From assembly GCA_036346395.1 (NCBI GenBank), contig CM070606.1, positions 16,726,915-16,790,914 of the forward strand: a DNA stretch of 64,000 nucleotides. The letters are read 5' to 3'. The notes under the pieces were generated by a model, which saw only the letters and a list, made by a program, of their open reading frames with translations, was not told the origin of the DNA and made no database searches. This DNA comes from Hsuehochloa calcarea. Lineage: Eukaryota; Streptophyta; Magnoliopsida; Poales; Poaceae. Numbering within the stretch: the stretch's first letter is position 1; each line of letters begins with the position of its first letter. Shown here piece after piece: positions 32,801-43,819 of the stretch. Position numbers and translations under genes: made by a program.

Positions 32801-33868
32801 TTCACCGAAGAGGTTGGAGCTCCAACAATGGCGGCCGAGAGAAAATTCACGAAGGAGCTCACTCGGTGCACTAGCAGTGGTACTGAAGCTCAAGGGTGTT
32901 CAAAGGATGCTAAGGAAGCCTCTGGTAGAGTCTTATAGGCGGAGGAGCGAGAGGGGAGCAACGGCAAGAAAATGGCTTTGCGCGGTGTTGAGGTCGGCCG
33001 AGGGCGACGGGGGCAGGTAACCGCAGGGGAGACGGCGACCGTGGGGGCGGCCGGACGGGAGCAATAAATGCGGCAGAGCCGTTGGCCAAAAGGGAGACGC
33101 GACTGGGCTCTGCCGAAGCGTACTGTGCACGCCATCACTGTTGACTTCGGCCGAATTCGCGCGAGCGGAGGAAGACGACGAACGACGACCGTTGGATTTA
33201 ATCGGACGGCTGAAATAGATCGGTTCGATTTAAACGATTCAAACGCTCACTTAATCCTGGACCGTGCGATGCTGATCCAACGGCTCACGACGCGCGCGCC
33301 CGAGCGACCGCGCCGGTGCATTTAGTTGGTTGGACCGAGTCCATTGGCTCGAGCCCGAGTCTTGTTCGAACCCGAGGAACAGTGCAAACTAGTTAGAATT
33401 TGAATTTTAAACATCTGATTTTTGAGGAATTATTTGAGGTAGCAAACAAACTCCAAAATTTATGAAATTTTAATGGAGCTTTACATTGCAGAGGAACCTT
33501 CCATAAAATTTTCAGAGATTTTAATGCACTGAATTATTCGCCAGAAATTCCAGAAGAGAGGAAAATAGGGTTTGACCAGTTTGACTTGCCTCCCAAAATT
33601 ATCAAATAATTTCCAAAAATCATGAGATAATTCAGAGGTGTTAAACATCAACCCTACACCCAAGAAAAATTATTTCCAAAGGTTGGGCACAAGATTTTCA
33701 TGAAGGATATTTGTGTTGGTGTCCAAATGGCAATTTGATTTTTGGATTTCACATAATTCCTTTACAAAAATTATGGAACTGATTACAAAAATCAAGGTCA
33801 GAGAAAAAGTTTTAATTTCTCCTCATTTTTATTACATTTGAAACACAAACCAAATTTGGGATGTTACA
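29836..33868 (-). repeat. Element G 3' LTR
   Basis: 4033 bp. In 32030-33310 it is GC-rich with CpG-rich words (a CGCGCG run at about 32064) and repeated ATCCAACGG / CCGTTGGAT palindromes (about 32038, 32091, 32230, 33190 and 33270). Frames of 60-170 codons in this part are compositional, none recognisable. Confidence 0.93.
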
Positions 33869-33909
33869 AAACCTCCCCCCCTTACAAAAATCTCGTCCCG
33901 AGATTTGGC

Positions 33910-35371
33910 TCACTCGGTAAAGAAAGATGGATAGTCTGCACGGAGACGATCTTCCCTTTCCCAAGTAGCTTCATCTTCAGAATGGTTCGACCACTGAACT
34001 TTGAGGAATCTGATGGCACGATTCCTCGTTCTTCGTTCAGTCTCTTCAAGGATGCGAACAGGGTGCTCCTTGTAGGTCAAATCTTCTTGGACATCGAGGG
34101 TTTCCAACGGAGCTTCCTCAGTTGGAACACGGAGGCACTTCTTTAGTTGGGACACATGAAAGACATCATGTACCCCCTCGAGTGCATCTGGCAATTCCAA
34201 CTTATAGGCAACAGCTCCTTTCTTCTCGATAACACGGTAAGGACCGACATATCGAGGAGCTAACTTGCCCTTGACGCCGAAACGCTGATGGCCCTTCAAA
34301 GGAGAGACTTTAAGATAAACAAAGTCATCAGGCTCGAAGCTCAATTCACGACGACGGCGATTCGCATAGCTCTTTTGCCTGGATTGAGCTGTGCGCAAAC
34401 GATCACGAATAAGCTGGACTTGACTCTCGGCCTCATTGATCGAGTCCGGACCAAAGAAAGGTCTTTCGCCGGTCTCCGACCAATTCAACGGGGTTCTACA
34501 CTTCCTCCCGTATAAGGCCTCGAAAGGTGACATGCCAAGACTGGCCTGAAAACTGTTGTTGTAGGAAAACTCGGCAAAAGGCAAGCACTTCTCCCAATTC
34601 TTTCCATAGGAGAGAACACAAGCACGAAGCATGTCTTCCAACACTTGGTTGACCCTTTCGGTCTGACCATCAGTTTGGGGGTGATAGGCTGAGCTAAAGG
34701 TAAGACGGGTTCCCATGGCCTCTTGCAAACTCTGCCAAAAGCGAGAGGTGAAAAGGGAACCACGATCCGAGACGATTGTCTTGGGTACTCCATGTAAGCT
34801 CACAATGCGGGCAATGTAGAGATCCGCCAAAAGACCTACACGGAGATCCGTCTTGACTGGAAGGAAATGAGCCACCTTAGTTAGCCGATCTACAACAACC
34901 CAGATGGCATCATTGCCCTTGGAAGTACGAGGCAGACCGGTGATAAAATCCATCCCGATCGAATCCCATTTCCATTCCGGAATAGGCAAAGGCTGAAGCA
35001 GTCCTGCTGGACGCTGATGCTCGGCCTTGACACGACGACATACGTCGCACTCGGCAACGAACTTCGCAATTTCCCTCTTCATTCGGGTCCACCAAAATCC
35101 CTGACGGAGATCTTGATACATCTTTGTGGCCCCGGGATGAATAGACAAAGGCGAATCATGGGCTTCGCGGAGGATCAAATTCCGCAATTCCATGTCCTTT
35201 GGAACCACAAGACGTTGCCCGAACCTTACAACACCATGCTCATCCTCAGAGAAGCCCTTAGCTGTACCGTTCTTGATATTTTCCTTGATGCGGCTCACTC
35301 CCACATCTGATTGTTGAGCGACCTTAATCCGATCCACCAAGGTTGGTTGCACAACCAGGGTAGCGAGGGAA
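33910..35371 (-). CDS. pol: Element G integrase with C-terminal chromodomain (open part of pol)
   Basis: The longest open frame in the window (about 487 codons from the H insertion point). Order: tail of the RNase H-integrase linker; HPGATKMYQDL... with CDVCRRVKAEHQ (HHCC zinc domain); the catalytic core MDFITGLPRTSKGNDAIWVV (Asp), TIVSDRGSLFTSRFW (Asp), HPQTDGQTERVNQVLE (Glu); the NSFQASLGMSPFEALYGRKC segment; the GPF/Y-like module GKLAPRYVGPYRVIE; then a chromodomain, HPVRILEETER to SEDEATWEREDRLRADYPSF. The product would join element cDNA to host DNA, with the chromodomain guiding it to methylated histone marks. It is separated from RT and RNase H only by element H. Pol is otherwise broken, so activity is not expected. 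Confidence 0.93.
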
Positions 35372-35376
35372 CCATG

Positions 35377-36333
35377 TGATGAGTCACGGCGGCCCGATCT
35401 TCCGATAGGTTTGATTTGGTTCGTCGTGAGGACGTTGACGCTTTGAGGCTTCCGACCAACAGATCGTCACCTCGCAATTCGCTACACCCGCACGCCTGTC
35501 GTTATCGACCACGCTTGCACGCGATCGACCTTACCACGAAGGTTATGGTTCCTGCAAGCAATCGAAGCAATTCACAAGAACAAGGTAGATGCAATCTGAA
35601 TTGTATTGCGGATATGGATGAAGTTTACAAGTGGGGTTCCTCAAACCGATAATCGGTGAAACTGCAATTGGCAGAATAATCTAAGAAAAACCCGCCTCTA
35701 AACTACGGCGGCTACTGTATATATATAGGGGGATGTGAGGAGGTCGACCTAGGGTTGTGCGGCCGTGGGATGAGGCGTACACAACCTGGACTCCGATCTC
35801 GTCACGTTTACAAAGTCTTATTAGTTTCCAAAACGGTGACGCAGCACCTTGTGTCGCGTATTTCTGGTCGAAGATCTAGTCGTAGGATTGGTCCTAGGGT
35901 GGTCTTGAGGAGTCCATGCTATCTTTGGTCATAGATTGTGTCCAACGAGTCTCGTGCTCGCCTCTCTCGGTCGTAGAGTGCTCCCAACGAGTCATCTGGT
36001 CGTAGGCCTTCTTGAAGTGGTCGTAGGCCTTGCGGAACTGGTCGTGGACCTTCTTGAACTGGTCGTAGGCCTTCTTGAAGTGGTCGTAGACCTTCTTGAA
36101 CTGGTCGTAGGCCTTCTTGAAGTGGTCGTAATCCTAGATTTCTGAGTACAAGTAAATCATCTCCATTAGGCAGCATCATAGAGTTCTCAAATAATACACT
36201 CAGCCCTAGAAACGATTTTACCTGATAGATTAAGTCACGTGCTCTAGCTCTTGTCATAGGACCTTGTAGTCCAACACCCAAATCTGGAAGGTCTTGTGTA
36301 GTACGTGTATCCAAAGGAGGGATGTCCTCATCA
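35377..36333 (-). repeat. Element H 3' LTR
   Basis: 957 bp, partner of 42093-43036. It contains the 21 bp minisatellite (35998-36123) and a TATA-like run on the minus strand at 35717-35728. The first part, in element sense, is coding. Confidence 0.93.
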
Positions 36334-36389
36334 TACTCCCTTTCTTGAATTGGAGTCGTCCTCGACTCAAGCTCATCTTCTTCTCCCAC
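35919..36389 (-). pseudogene. pol: Element H pol C-terminal tail, mostly encoded in the 3' LTR
   Basis: Begins ELESRTTPIQEREYDEDI, the acidic end of pol, crosses the polypurine tract into the LTR at 36333, and stays open for about 138 codons. After VGLQGPMTRARARDLIYQVK comes an array of six 7-residue units of the form LRPLQEG / LRPVQEG, then GLRPDDSLGALYD. The tail is shared in its first half with C (QGPITRARTRPLNYQVNSF). The upstream part (36625-36400, end of integrase) is readable in another frame. Function of the tail is unknown; in CRM elements the integrase C-terminus contributes to targeting. Confidence 0.75.
35998..36123 (-). repeat. 21 bp minisatellite, six units, in H 3' LTR
   Basis: Units start at 35998, 36019, 36040, 36061, 36082 and 36103, with a partial seventh to about 36135. 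Two variants alternate: GGTCGTAGGCCTTCTTGAAG and ...CTTGAAC. They encode the LRPLQEG / LRPVQEG heptapeptides on the minus strand. Confidence 0.95.
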
Positions 36390-36624
36390 GATGGTTTCAA
36401 ATCAAATGTTAAATGTGGGGCTAACCCCAAAATCTGCAGGTAATTCTAACTGATATGCATTATCATTTATCTTCTTAATTATCTTAAACGGTCCTGCAGC
36501 TCTAGGCATCAACTTTGATTTTCTTAATTCCGGAAATCTATCCTTTCTCAAATGAACCCACACTAAATCACCTAGTTCTATTTTGACAACTTTCCTACCT
36601 TTATTTCCAGCAACCCTATACTTT

Positions 36625-37643
36625 TCACCATACGCCTATATTCTCTTTAGTGGTCTCATGCAACTTGAGAATAAATGCAGCACGCTTCTTAGCATCTAGA
36701 TTTATTTTTTCAGAGGTTGGTAAAGGTAGTAAATCAATAGGAGCACGGGGGTTCAAACCATACACTACCTGAAACGGACTTACCTTGGTGGTGGAGTGTA
36801 CTGACCTATTGTAAGCAAACTCAATATGCGGTAAACACTCTTCCCACATCTTCAAGTTCTTCTTTAAAACAGCCCGCAACATGGTGGATAATGTGCGGTT
36901 GACAACCTCCGTTTGTCCATCAGTTTGGGGATGACACGTAGTAGAAAACAGCAGCTTTGTCCCCAATTTATTCCAAAGCGATCTCCAAAAGTGGCTCAAA
37001 AACTTCGCATCGCGATCCGAGACAATAGTATTTGGCACTCCATGTAAGCGAACGATTTCCCTGAAAAACAAATCAGCTATGTTTGTAGCATCATCCCTCT
37101 TGTGACAAGATATAAAATGTGCTATTTTAGAAAATCGATCCACTACAACAAATATACTATCTCTCCCCCTCTTTGTCCTAGGCAATCCTAAAACAAAATC
37201 CATAGAAATATCCTCCCAAGGGGCACTAGGAATAGGAAGAGGCATATAAAGTCCATGTGGATTGAGACGGGACTTAGCTTTGTTGCATGTAGTGCAGCGG
37301 GCCACGTAGCGCTCAACATCACGCCTCATCTTTGGCCAAAAGAAGTGGGTGGTCAGCACAGCTTCTGTTTTTTTTGCTCCAAAATGCGCCATCAAACCTC
37401 CTCCATGTGCCTCCTGTAACAACAAAAGACGAACAGAGCTAGTGGAATGCATAGCTTGTTAGCACGATAGATCAAACCATCATTCAAAGACATAGTTATT
37501 CCATATCTTCCCTTCTTTACAATGTTCAAGCACTTCCCTAAAGTCCAAATCAGTGACATATAAACTCTTAATGGCCTCCAAACCAAAAATCTTATGGTCA
37601 AGTTGAGATAACATGGTATAACGTCTAGAGAGCGCATCAGCAA
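36625..37643 (-). pseudogene. pol: Element H integrase
   Basis: The main frame (37452-36625) has HGGGLMAHFGAKKT and CTTCNKAKSRL of the HHCC zinc domain. The catalytic core follows: DISMDFVLGLPRTKRGRDSI (Asp), TIVSDRDAKFLSHFW (Asp), HPQTDGQTEVVNRTL (Glu), then FAYNRSVHSTTKVSPFQVVYG and NPRAPIDLLPLP. The linker from RNase H (37643-37392) is in a different frame (break near 37430). The frame ends at 36625; further integrase C-terminal sequence (VWVHLRKDRFPELRKSKLMP) is readable down to about 36410 in another frame. No chromodomain is seen, as expected for the CRM group. Confidence 0.88.
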
Positions 37644-38960
37644 TCACATTGTCCTTACCTTTCTTATGCTTTATGACATATGGAAACGACTCAATAAATT
37701 CTACCCAATTAGCATGTCGTTTATTCAGCTTTAGCTTGACTTCTAATATGTTTTAGCGATTCATGATCGAAATGTATAACAAATTCTTTGGGCCATAAAT
37801 AATGTTGCCAAGTTTGAAGCACACGAACTAAAGCATACAATTCTTTGTCATAGGTGGAATAATTCAAACTAGGCCCATTTAGTTTCTCGCTAAAATATGC
37901 GACGGTTTACCTTCTTGAATCAATACACCACCTATTCCAATCCCGCTTAGCGTCACATTCAATCTCAAAAGTCTTACCAAAATCAGGGAGTTGGAGTAGG
38001 GGTGCTTGGGTGAGCTTCTCTTTCAACAAGTTGAATGCCTTCTCTTGCGCAGGTTCCCATTGGAAAGACACTCCTTTCTTTGTCAATTCATTCAATGGTG
38101 CGGCAATGGTGCCAAATCCCGCACAAAACGCCGATAGAATCCAAAGAAGGCCGTGGAAGCTCCGCACCTGTGACACAGTGGTCGGTGTCGGCCAGCTTTG
38201 GATGGCTACAATCTTTGTCTCATCCACCTCAATTCCCTGTGGTGTCACAACATATCCAAGAAACGCAACTCGATCGGTGCAAAAGGTGCACTTTTCGAGG
38301 TTACCAAACAAACGTGCGTCTCTCAAAGCATTAAGAACAAAGACGTATATGATTCAAATGTAGCTCATGTGACTTGCTATAAATCAAGATATCATCAAAG
38401 TAAACCACCACAAATTTTCCAATGAAAGGACGTAAAACCTCGTTCATCAAACGCATAAAAGTACTAGGTGCATTAGTTATACCGAAAGGCATCACTAACC
38501 ACTCATATAATCCGAACTTAGTTTTAAAAGCAGTTTTCCATTCATCTCCTAATTTCATTCTAATCTGGTGGTAACCACTCCGCAAGTCAATCTTTGTGAA
38601 AATAATAGAACCACTCAATTCATCTAGCATGTCGTCTAGCCTTGGGATAGGATGACGATACCTTATAGTAATGTTATTAATGGCTCGCAATCAACACACA
38701 TACGCCAACTACCGTCTTTCTTAGGAACCAAAAGAACTGGAACAAAGATAAGGACTAAGGCTTTCTCTTACGCACCCACGGTCCGTAAGATCTTGGACTT
38801 GTCGCTGAATTTCCTTAGTCTCCTCTGGATTGGTCCTATATGCGACGGTTTGGCAAAGTCGCCTGGGATCAAATCAATTTGATGCTCTATCCTCGAATAG
38901 GTGGTAATCCCGGGTACCTCACCGGGAATACATCCACATACTCCCGCAAAGGTTAGCAAT
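37644..38960 (-). pseudogene. pol: Element H reverse transcriptase and RNase H
   Basis: Starts with GIEHQIDLIPG-like sequence (about 38900) and NPEETKEIQ readable with frame changes. The RT body at 38690-38331 has INNITIRYRHPIPRLDDML, KIDLRSGYHQIRM, YEWLVMPFGITNAPSTFM and the catalytic VVYFDDILIYSKS. 38326-37907 holds NLEKCTFCTDRVAFLGYVV, VRSFHGLLWILSAFCAGF (relatives: FLGLAGFYRRF, frame-damaged) and LNELTKKGVSFQWEP, then the RNase H start FEIECDAKRDWNRW, where the expected GIGIGGVL is scrambled. RNase H remnants continue to about 37700. Several one- or two-base breaks separate otherwise well-kept segments. Confidence 0.85.
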
Positions 38961-39224
38961 AGTAGGAGGCAAAGAGCTAGCTATATCCTCAAGCGAGTAT
39001 AAGGCATTTTTGCATATCAAAGCATAGCATGGCAACTTATTATCACAAATTTCAGAAGTTCAGATTTAGTGGCAATCATAACACATCCCTTCAATTTAAT
39101 CCCCTCGGACTTAGGACTAGACGCCACTTTCTCCCTTTTAGGTGGGAAAACACGTTTTGCTACTTGCTGATTTTCGAATCATGCTTATCGGTTTTCTTTC
39201 ATTTTTAGCGCTCTTCTTCATCTT

Positions 39225-39640
39225 TCAAAATCTCACCGGTGTCAAAGGCAATAACTTAATCTTCTTGCCCTTGTGTAAGAACGAGTAGGTATTAGCTCTA
39301 CCATGGTGCAAAACATCATTGTCATATATCCAAGGCCTACCGAGCAATAAAGAGCATGCTTGCATTGGTACTATATCAAAATCGTAACTATCTTTGTAAT
39401 TACCAAATGAAAATTGCACGCTCACAACTTTGTTTACCTTTAACTTACCACATGAATTGAACCATTGGATGTAGTAGGGACGTGGGTGTGGTTGTGTGGT
39501 CAAGCCAAGCTTCTCGACCATCTCGAGCTTGCAAGGTTGTTGCACTCCCTCCATCAATGATGATTCTGCAGCTCTGTCCTTCACAAGAAATCTAGTTTGA
39601 AACAAGTTATGCCGCTGATTTTGCTCCGCTCTCTCCACTT
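39225..39640 (-). pseudogene. Element H retropepsin-like domain
   Basis: Reads QNQRHNLFQTRFLVKDRA, then frame-damaged sequence where RVIIDGGSCNNL is expected (SSLMEGVQQP is its shifted reading, 39545-39580). After that come MVEKLGLTTQPHPRPYYIQW, VVSVQFSFGNY, ACSLLLGRPWIYDND and GKKIKLLPLTPV. The Asp-Gly-Gly site is present in the DNA but out of frame. Confidence 0.8.
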
Positions 39641-39769
39641 GTGCGCCAAGACTCGCTGCGCAACAAGGCTCATATGATACTTGGTGTCAATAGCGCCTAC
39701 TTGTTCCTCTACACCATCATCATCACCGCCTGCCTCGCCTCCTCCACCACGCAATGTTAGCCGCAAGTA

Positions 39770-40975
39770 CATATTCATCCTCAATATCACTAGTACTTAC
39801 ATATCCACCGTCTGTAGTGGCAAGGTATGCTCACGACTTGGGCAATCCTCATGACGTGTCCCATTCCCTTACAACGGTGGCAAATAATCCCGGTGGTACG
39901 ACCAAAGGAAGCAACCGAGGAAGAACTCTTGGTGGAGCACGACACTAGTAGATTTGCTTACGTCGGGTGCATGTGATGTGGTCGGAGGTGCCGCTGAACG
40001 CACCCTACTCGTGGAGGGGGCAGCGTGTAGCCGAAAGTGGGGTGTTTTGGCTTGCCCCAAGACCGGGTCGTGGTGTAGACATGCTCCCAAAATTGTTTCT
40101 TGGCCTCTTTGTCGCCCTGCAATTCTTTTACGCCAAACATGCAAGTTGGAACGATCTAGGGACACTATCGTATTCTTTGTAATCCACTATGTCACGAATC
40201 TCACGCCTTAATCCTCCATAAAACGCGTGCTATTGCAGCTTCTTCATCCTCAATAATATCACAACGCAACATGCTAATTTGTAGCTCCGATAATATTCTT
40301 CTACGGATCTATTACCTTGATTTAAGCGCTGCAATTTATTACGCAAATTACGCTTAAAAGAAGGTGGGACAAATCATTACGCATAGCAACCTTTAAACCA
40401 TCCCACGTAGTAGGCGCTAATCCTTCTGCAAACCCTATTCCACCAAATGATGGCAAAGTTTTTAAATTCACTTGTGGCTTGCCTAACTCTATGCACTTCA
40501 GAACTAAGTGAGCATTCAATTTTGTTCTACCGTCATCTCCCAATCTAGATATATTTCTCGCATCATAAGCACCGCAAAAGATGGTATAGTGAACTTGACT
40601 TTAGCATATGGATCATCATGGGCATTATGTTGCTGAAAATTGTTACCTCTCATACCTTGACGGTTGAAGTTCACCGGTTCCGTTGTCGTGCATCAAAGGC
40701 GCCGTGGTCGTGCATCTCATTATCATTATCAAACTCATGGTCATGGGTCGCACCATGAGGTTCCACACGACCAACGCTTGGTGGTCGATTCACCATTCTT
40801 TCGAGGCGTGTAGTGAGCGCCGCAATACTATCGCTGATTGAACGTTGTAATGTGATCGTGGTAGCTTGAAGCTTCTGTCGATGTCCTCATTAACGGTAGT
40901 ACGTTGTTCATCCAATAGCGTCATGAGCTCTTCCCTCAAAATACACTCTTGCGCATCCAATCCTTCACCTGACAT
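39770..40975 (-). pseudogene. gag: Element H gag with frame breaks
   Basis: Start ATG at 40973-40975 (MSGEGLDAQECILREELMTL), parallel to the C start. The frame is lost near 40870 by a one-base difference in GACAGAAGC. Later pieces are recognisable in changing frames: a His/Asp-rich region near 40720, capsid core pieces near 40600-40400 (GRTKLNAHLVLKCIELGKP in one frame), the Pro/Ser linker with HAPDVSKSTS near 39960, and a knuckle CHRCKGMGHVMR near 39890-39850, whose last Cys is lost to a frame break. Substitutions to stop codons are few; damage is by small indels, unlike element C. Confidence 0.7.
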
Positions 40976-42079
40976 GGTTAGTAGGAGACAAAAGACAACA
41001 CAAAGGTATTATCCCTATCACTATTAGGTGGTCTGAGGGTGGAATCACACACTCAAGCGCCTTACCAAACTCTTATGAGTTTCTTACCAAATTGCAGCAG
41101 GTGGTCTGATCGGCGAAGGTGGGATGTACGATCACGGCGGAGGCGAATGCGAGGATCCAATCTGAGGGCCGAAAGTATGTGGAGCTCGGATAGGCAATGT
41201 TTAGTAGCAAGGAATAGCAATAATGAAATCAGATTAGCAAAGCTGAATAAAAGTCCACAATGACTCGCCACGATTCTTGTGGCCCAAACGCTGCTCCTAG
41301 AACTAGCTCAAGCAAACGGAAGGATAGGGTAGATACAAGCACAATCAGATCCAAAATCACAAAGCAACTCCTTCTTTTCTTCTTCTTTTTTTTGCACTCT
41401 TTGCTTTCTTTCTTTTTTTTCTTTTTTTTTTGGACTGCAAAAACCCAACCTAGGGTTTTTTTTTTTTTTTTTTTTGCGAATGTGACCTTGACTCAAAACT
41501 CTTCAAAACCTTTTTCTGGGTCTATGGATATATATGGGTCACAAACTTTTTCCGGAGAGCAGGGGTACAAAGGTAATTAAAAGATACTCTCTCTCTCCTT
41601 CTCTCTGAACTTTAGCTATGGGAAAAAATTCGACCAGTCGATTGTTTTCGACCAGGTGGTGGGGTGTCCGAGAGCAACAAGATAATAAATAGGGTTGTCG
41701 GACACGAGTGGTTGGTCGAATCCGACTAGGCGTTCGCTTCCACCGTGGAGAAGCCGAATCGAGTAGGTGGTCGATGGGGTGGTGTTGTGGTCGTATGGGG
41801 TGGTGTTGTGGTCGTATTGGGGGTGTCTAGATGATCGACACAAAGAAAGACTCGACGCTATAAACTAGATTACTGACGACTAGACCAAAGAACAAAGACA
41901 CCGACGATGGACTCGAATTCAACAACGCTAAACCGAAAACACAATTGCGAAGGCACAAAGTGGTTTGGACAATGGAATAATTACGATCTAAAATATTTTG
42001 TAGGGCAATTTTCTCGACTCTAGGTGATGGAACAAAACTCACAAAAGGGATAAACGAAATTACCTAACGGGCAATCTTA
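40976..42079 (-). other. Element H untranslated leader with purine-rich run
   Basis: About 1.1 kb, non-coding. 41380-41475 is T-rich on the plus strand (A/G-rich in element sense), like 12650-12815 in C. Near 41765-41820 a 20 bp unit (GGGGTGGTGTTGTGGTCGTA) occurs twice. The end nearest gag matches the A and C leaders. Confidence 0.65.
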
Positions 42080-42090
42080 GCTCGATACCA
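42080..42090 (-). promoter_or_regulatory. Element H primer binding site, one base short
   Basis: Minus strand TGGTATCGAGC next to the 5' LTR, lacking one A of TGGTATCAGAGC, exactly as in element B. Confidence 0.8.
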
Positions 42091-42092
42091 CT

Positions 42093-43036
42093 TGATGAGT
42101 CACGGCGCCGATCTTCCTATAGGTTCGATTTGGTTCGTCGTGAGGACGTTGACGCTTTGAGGCTTCCGACCAATGGATCATCACCTCGCACCGCTACACC
42201 CGCCGCTGTCGTTATCGACCACGCTTGCACGCGATCGACCTTACCACGAAGGTTATGGTTCCCGCAAGCAATCAAGCAACTCACAAGAACAAGGTAGATG
42301 CAATCAATTGTATTGCGGATATGGATGAAGTTTACAAGTGGGGTTCTCAAACCGATAATCGCGAAACCGCAATTGGCGTAATAATCTAAGAAAACCCGCC
42401 TCTAAACTACGGCGCTCATCAGATATATATAGGGGGACGTGAGGAGGTCGACCTAGGGTTGTGCGGCCGTGGGATGAGGCGTACACAACCTGGACTCCGA
42501 TCTCGTCACGTTTACAAAGTCTTATTAGTTTCCAAAACGGTGACGCAACACCTTGTGTCGCGTATTTCTGGTCGAAGATCTAGTCGTAGGACTGGTCCTA
42601 GGGTGGTCTTGAGGAGTCCATGCTATCTTTGGTCATAGATTGTGTCCAACGAGTACTGTGCTCGCCTCTCTGGTCGTAGAGTGCTCCCAATGAGTCATCT
42701 GGTCGTAGGCCTTCTTGAAGTGGTCGTAGGCCTTGCGGAACTGGTCGTGGACCTTCTTGAACTGGTCGTAGGCCTTCTTGAAGTGGTCGTAGACCTTCTT
42801 GAACTGGTCGTAGGCCTTCTGGAAGTGGTCGTAATCCTAGATTTCTGAGTACAAGTAAATCATCTCCATTAGGCAGCATCATAGAGTTCTCAAATAATAC
42901 ACTCAGCCCTAGAAACGATTTTACCTGATAGATTAAGTCACGTGCTCTAGCTCTTGTCATAGGACCTTGTAGTCCAACACCCAAATATGGAAGGTCTTGT
43001 GTAGTACGTGTATCCAAAGGAGGGATGTCCTCATCA
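42093..43036 (-). repeat. Element H 5' LTR
   Basis: 944 bp. The 21 bp minisatellite is at 42701-42826 and the TATA-like minus-strand CTATATATAT at about 42422-42432. A frame from element G pol runs into it (see the chimeric frame at 42598-43212). Confidence 0.93.
42701..42826 (-). repeat. 21 bp minisatellite, six units, in H 5' LTR
   Basis: Units start at 42701, 42722, 42743, 42764, 42785 and 42806, unit for unit the same variants as at 35998-36123 except one change in the last. Copy number has not changed between the two LTRs. Confidence 0.95.
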
Positions 43037-43041
43037 CCATG

Positions 43042-43792
43042 CTCAACCAAACCTAAGTTGAGACGCTGAAATTCCTTTAGAAGGGTGGGTTGGCGTTCCT
43101 GGAGCAATAAGGCATTGCAATGCGCTTTCCGACTGAGCGCATCGGCAACAACATTAGCCTTGCCCGGATGGTAGTGAATACCCATGTCATAGTCCTGATC
43201 AACTCCAACCACCTCTTTGCCCGAGGTTCAGATCTGGTTGGGTGAACAAATACTTTAGGCTTTTGTGATCCGAATACACTTCGCAACGATTACCGATTAG
43301 GTAATGTCGCCAAATCTTAAGTGCATGAATCACCGCAGCTAATTCCAAGTCATGGGTAGGATAGTTGAGTTCATGAGGTCTCAATTGCCTTGATGCATAG
43401 GCCACTACCTTGCCTTCTTGCATAAGGACACAACCGAGTCCTCGACGGGAAGCATCGCAAAAGATATCGAAGCTTTGATGAATATCGGGAAGAACGAGGA
43501 CGGGAGCGGTGGTCAAACGTTCCTTGAGTACTTGGAAGCTTTCCTCACAAGCATCGGACCACAAGAACTTCTTGTCCTTCTTGAGCAACTCCGTCATCGG
43601 CTTCGCGATCTTGGAGAAGTTCTCGATAAAACGGCGATAATACCCCGCTAAACCAAGAAAACTCCGCACTTTAGTTACCGAAGTAGGCTGAACCCAAGAA
43701 AGAACATCGCTGATCTTACTAGGATCAACGGCCACGCCTCCTGCCGAAAGAACATGACCCAAGAAGGCCACTTCCTTCAACCGCACGCGCAC
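43042..43792 (-). pseudogene. pol: Element G RNase H and linker to integrase
   Basis: Reads KEVAFLGHVLSAGGVAVDPS, VRSFLGLAGYYRRFIENFSK, LLKKDKKFLWSDACEESFQ and LPDIHQSFDIFCDASRRGLG (first RNase H Asp). Then VAYASRQLRPHELNYPTHDL (catalytic Glu region), ALKIWRHYLIGNRCEVYSDH (Asp) and SLKYLFTQPDLNL. A break near 43210 leads to YHPGKANVVADALSRKAH, the end of RNase H, and LGLVEHG up to the H insertion. The frame that crosses into H (43212-42598) is a chimera made by the insertion. Confidence 0.9.
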
Positions 43793-43819
43793 TTGTCGAA
43801 CTTTGCATACAATCGGTGC

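Larger units (their letters stand above)
35377..43036 (-). mobile_element. Element H: CRM-like Gypsy element with complete domain set, inside G pol
   Basis: LTRs at 35377-36333 and 42093-43036 (TGATGAGTCACGG ... TCCTCATCA), CCATG on both sides (35372-35376 and 43037-43041), a primer site at 42080-42090 and a polypurine tract at 36334-36348: minus strand, 7.66 kb. Gag, knuckle, PR, RT, RNase H and integrase are all traceable in order, with frame breaks. It is the youngest level of the nest. The LTR-encoded pol tail GLQGPMTRARARDLIYQVKS relates it to C. Confidence 0.92.

Noticed and set aside
31934..33325. Several 60-167 codon frames in a GC-rich block
   Set aside because: They are inside the G LTR and repeated at 49000-50370 only because the LTR is duplicated. 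Low-complexity Arg/Pro-rich, no recognisable domain.
35998..36135. Possible CRISPR-like array
   Set aside because: Units are contiguous 21 bp repeats without spacers, inside an LTR and in frame with pol. It is a minisatellite in a plant genome.
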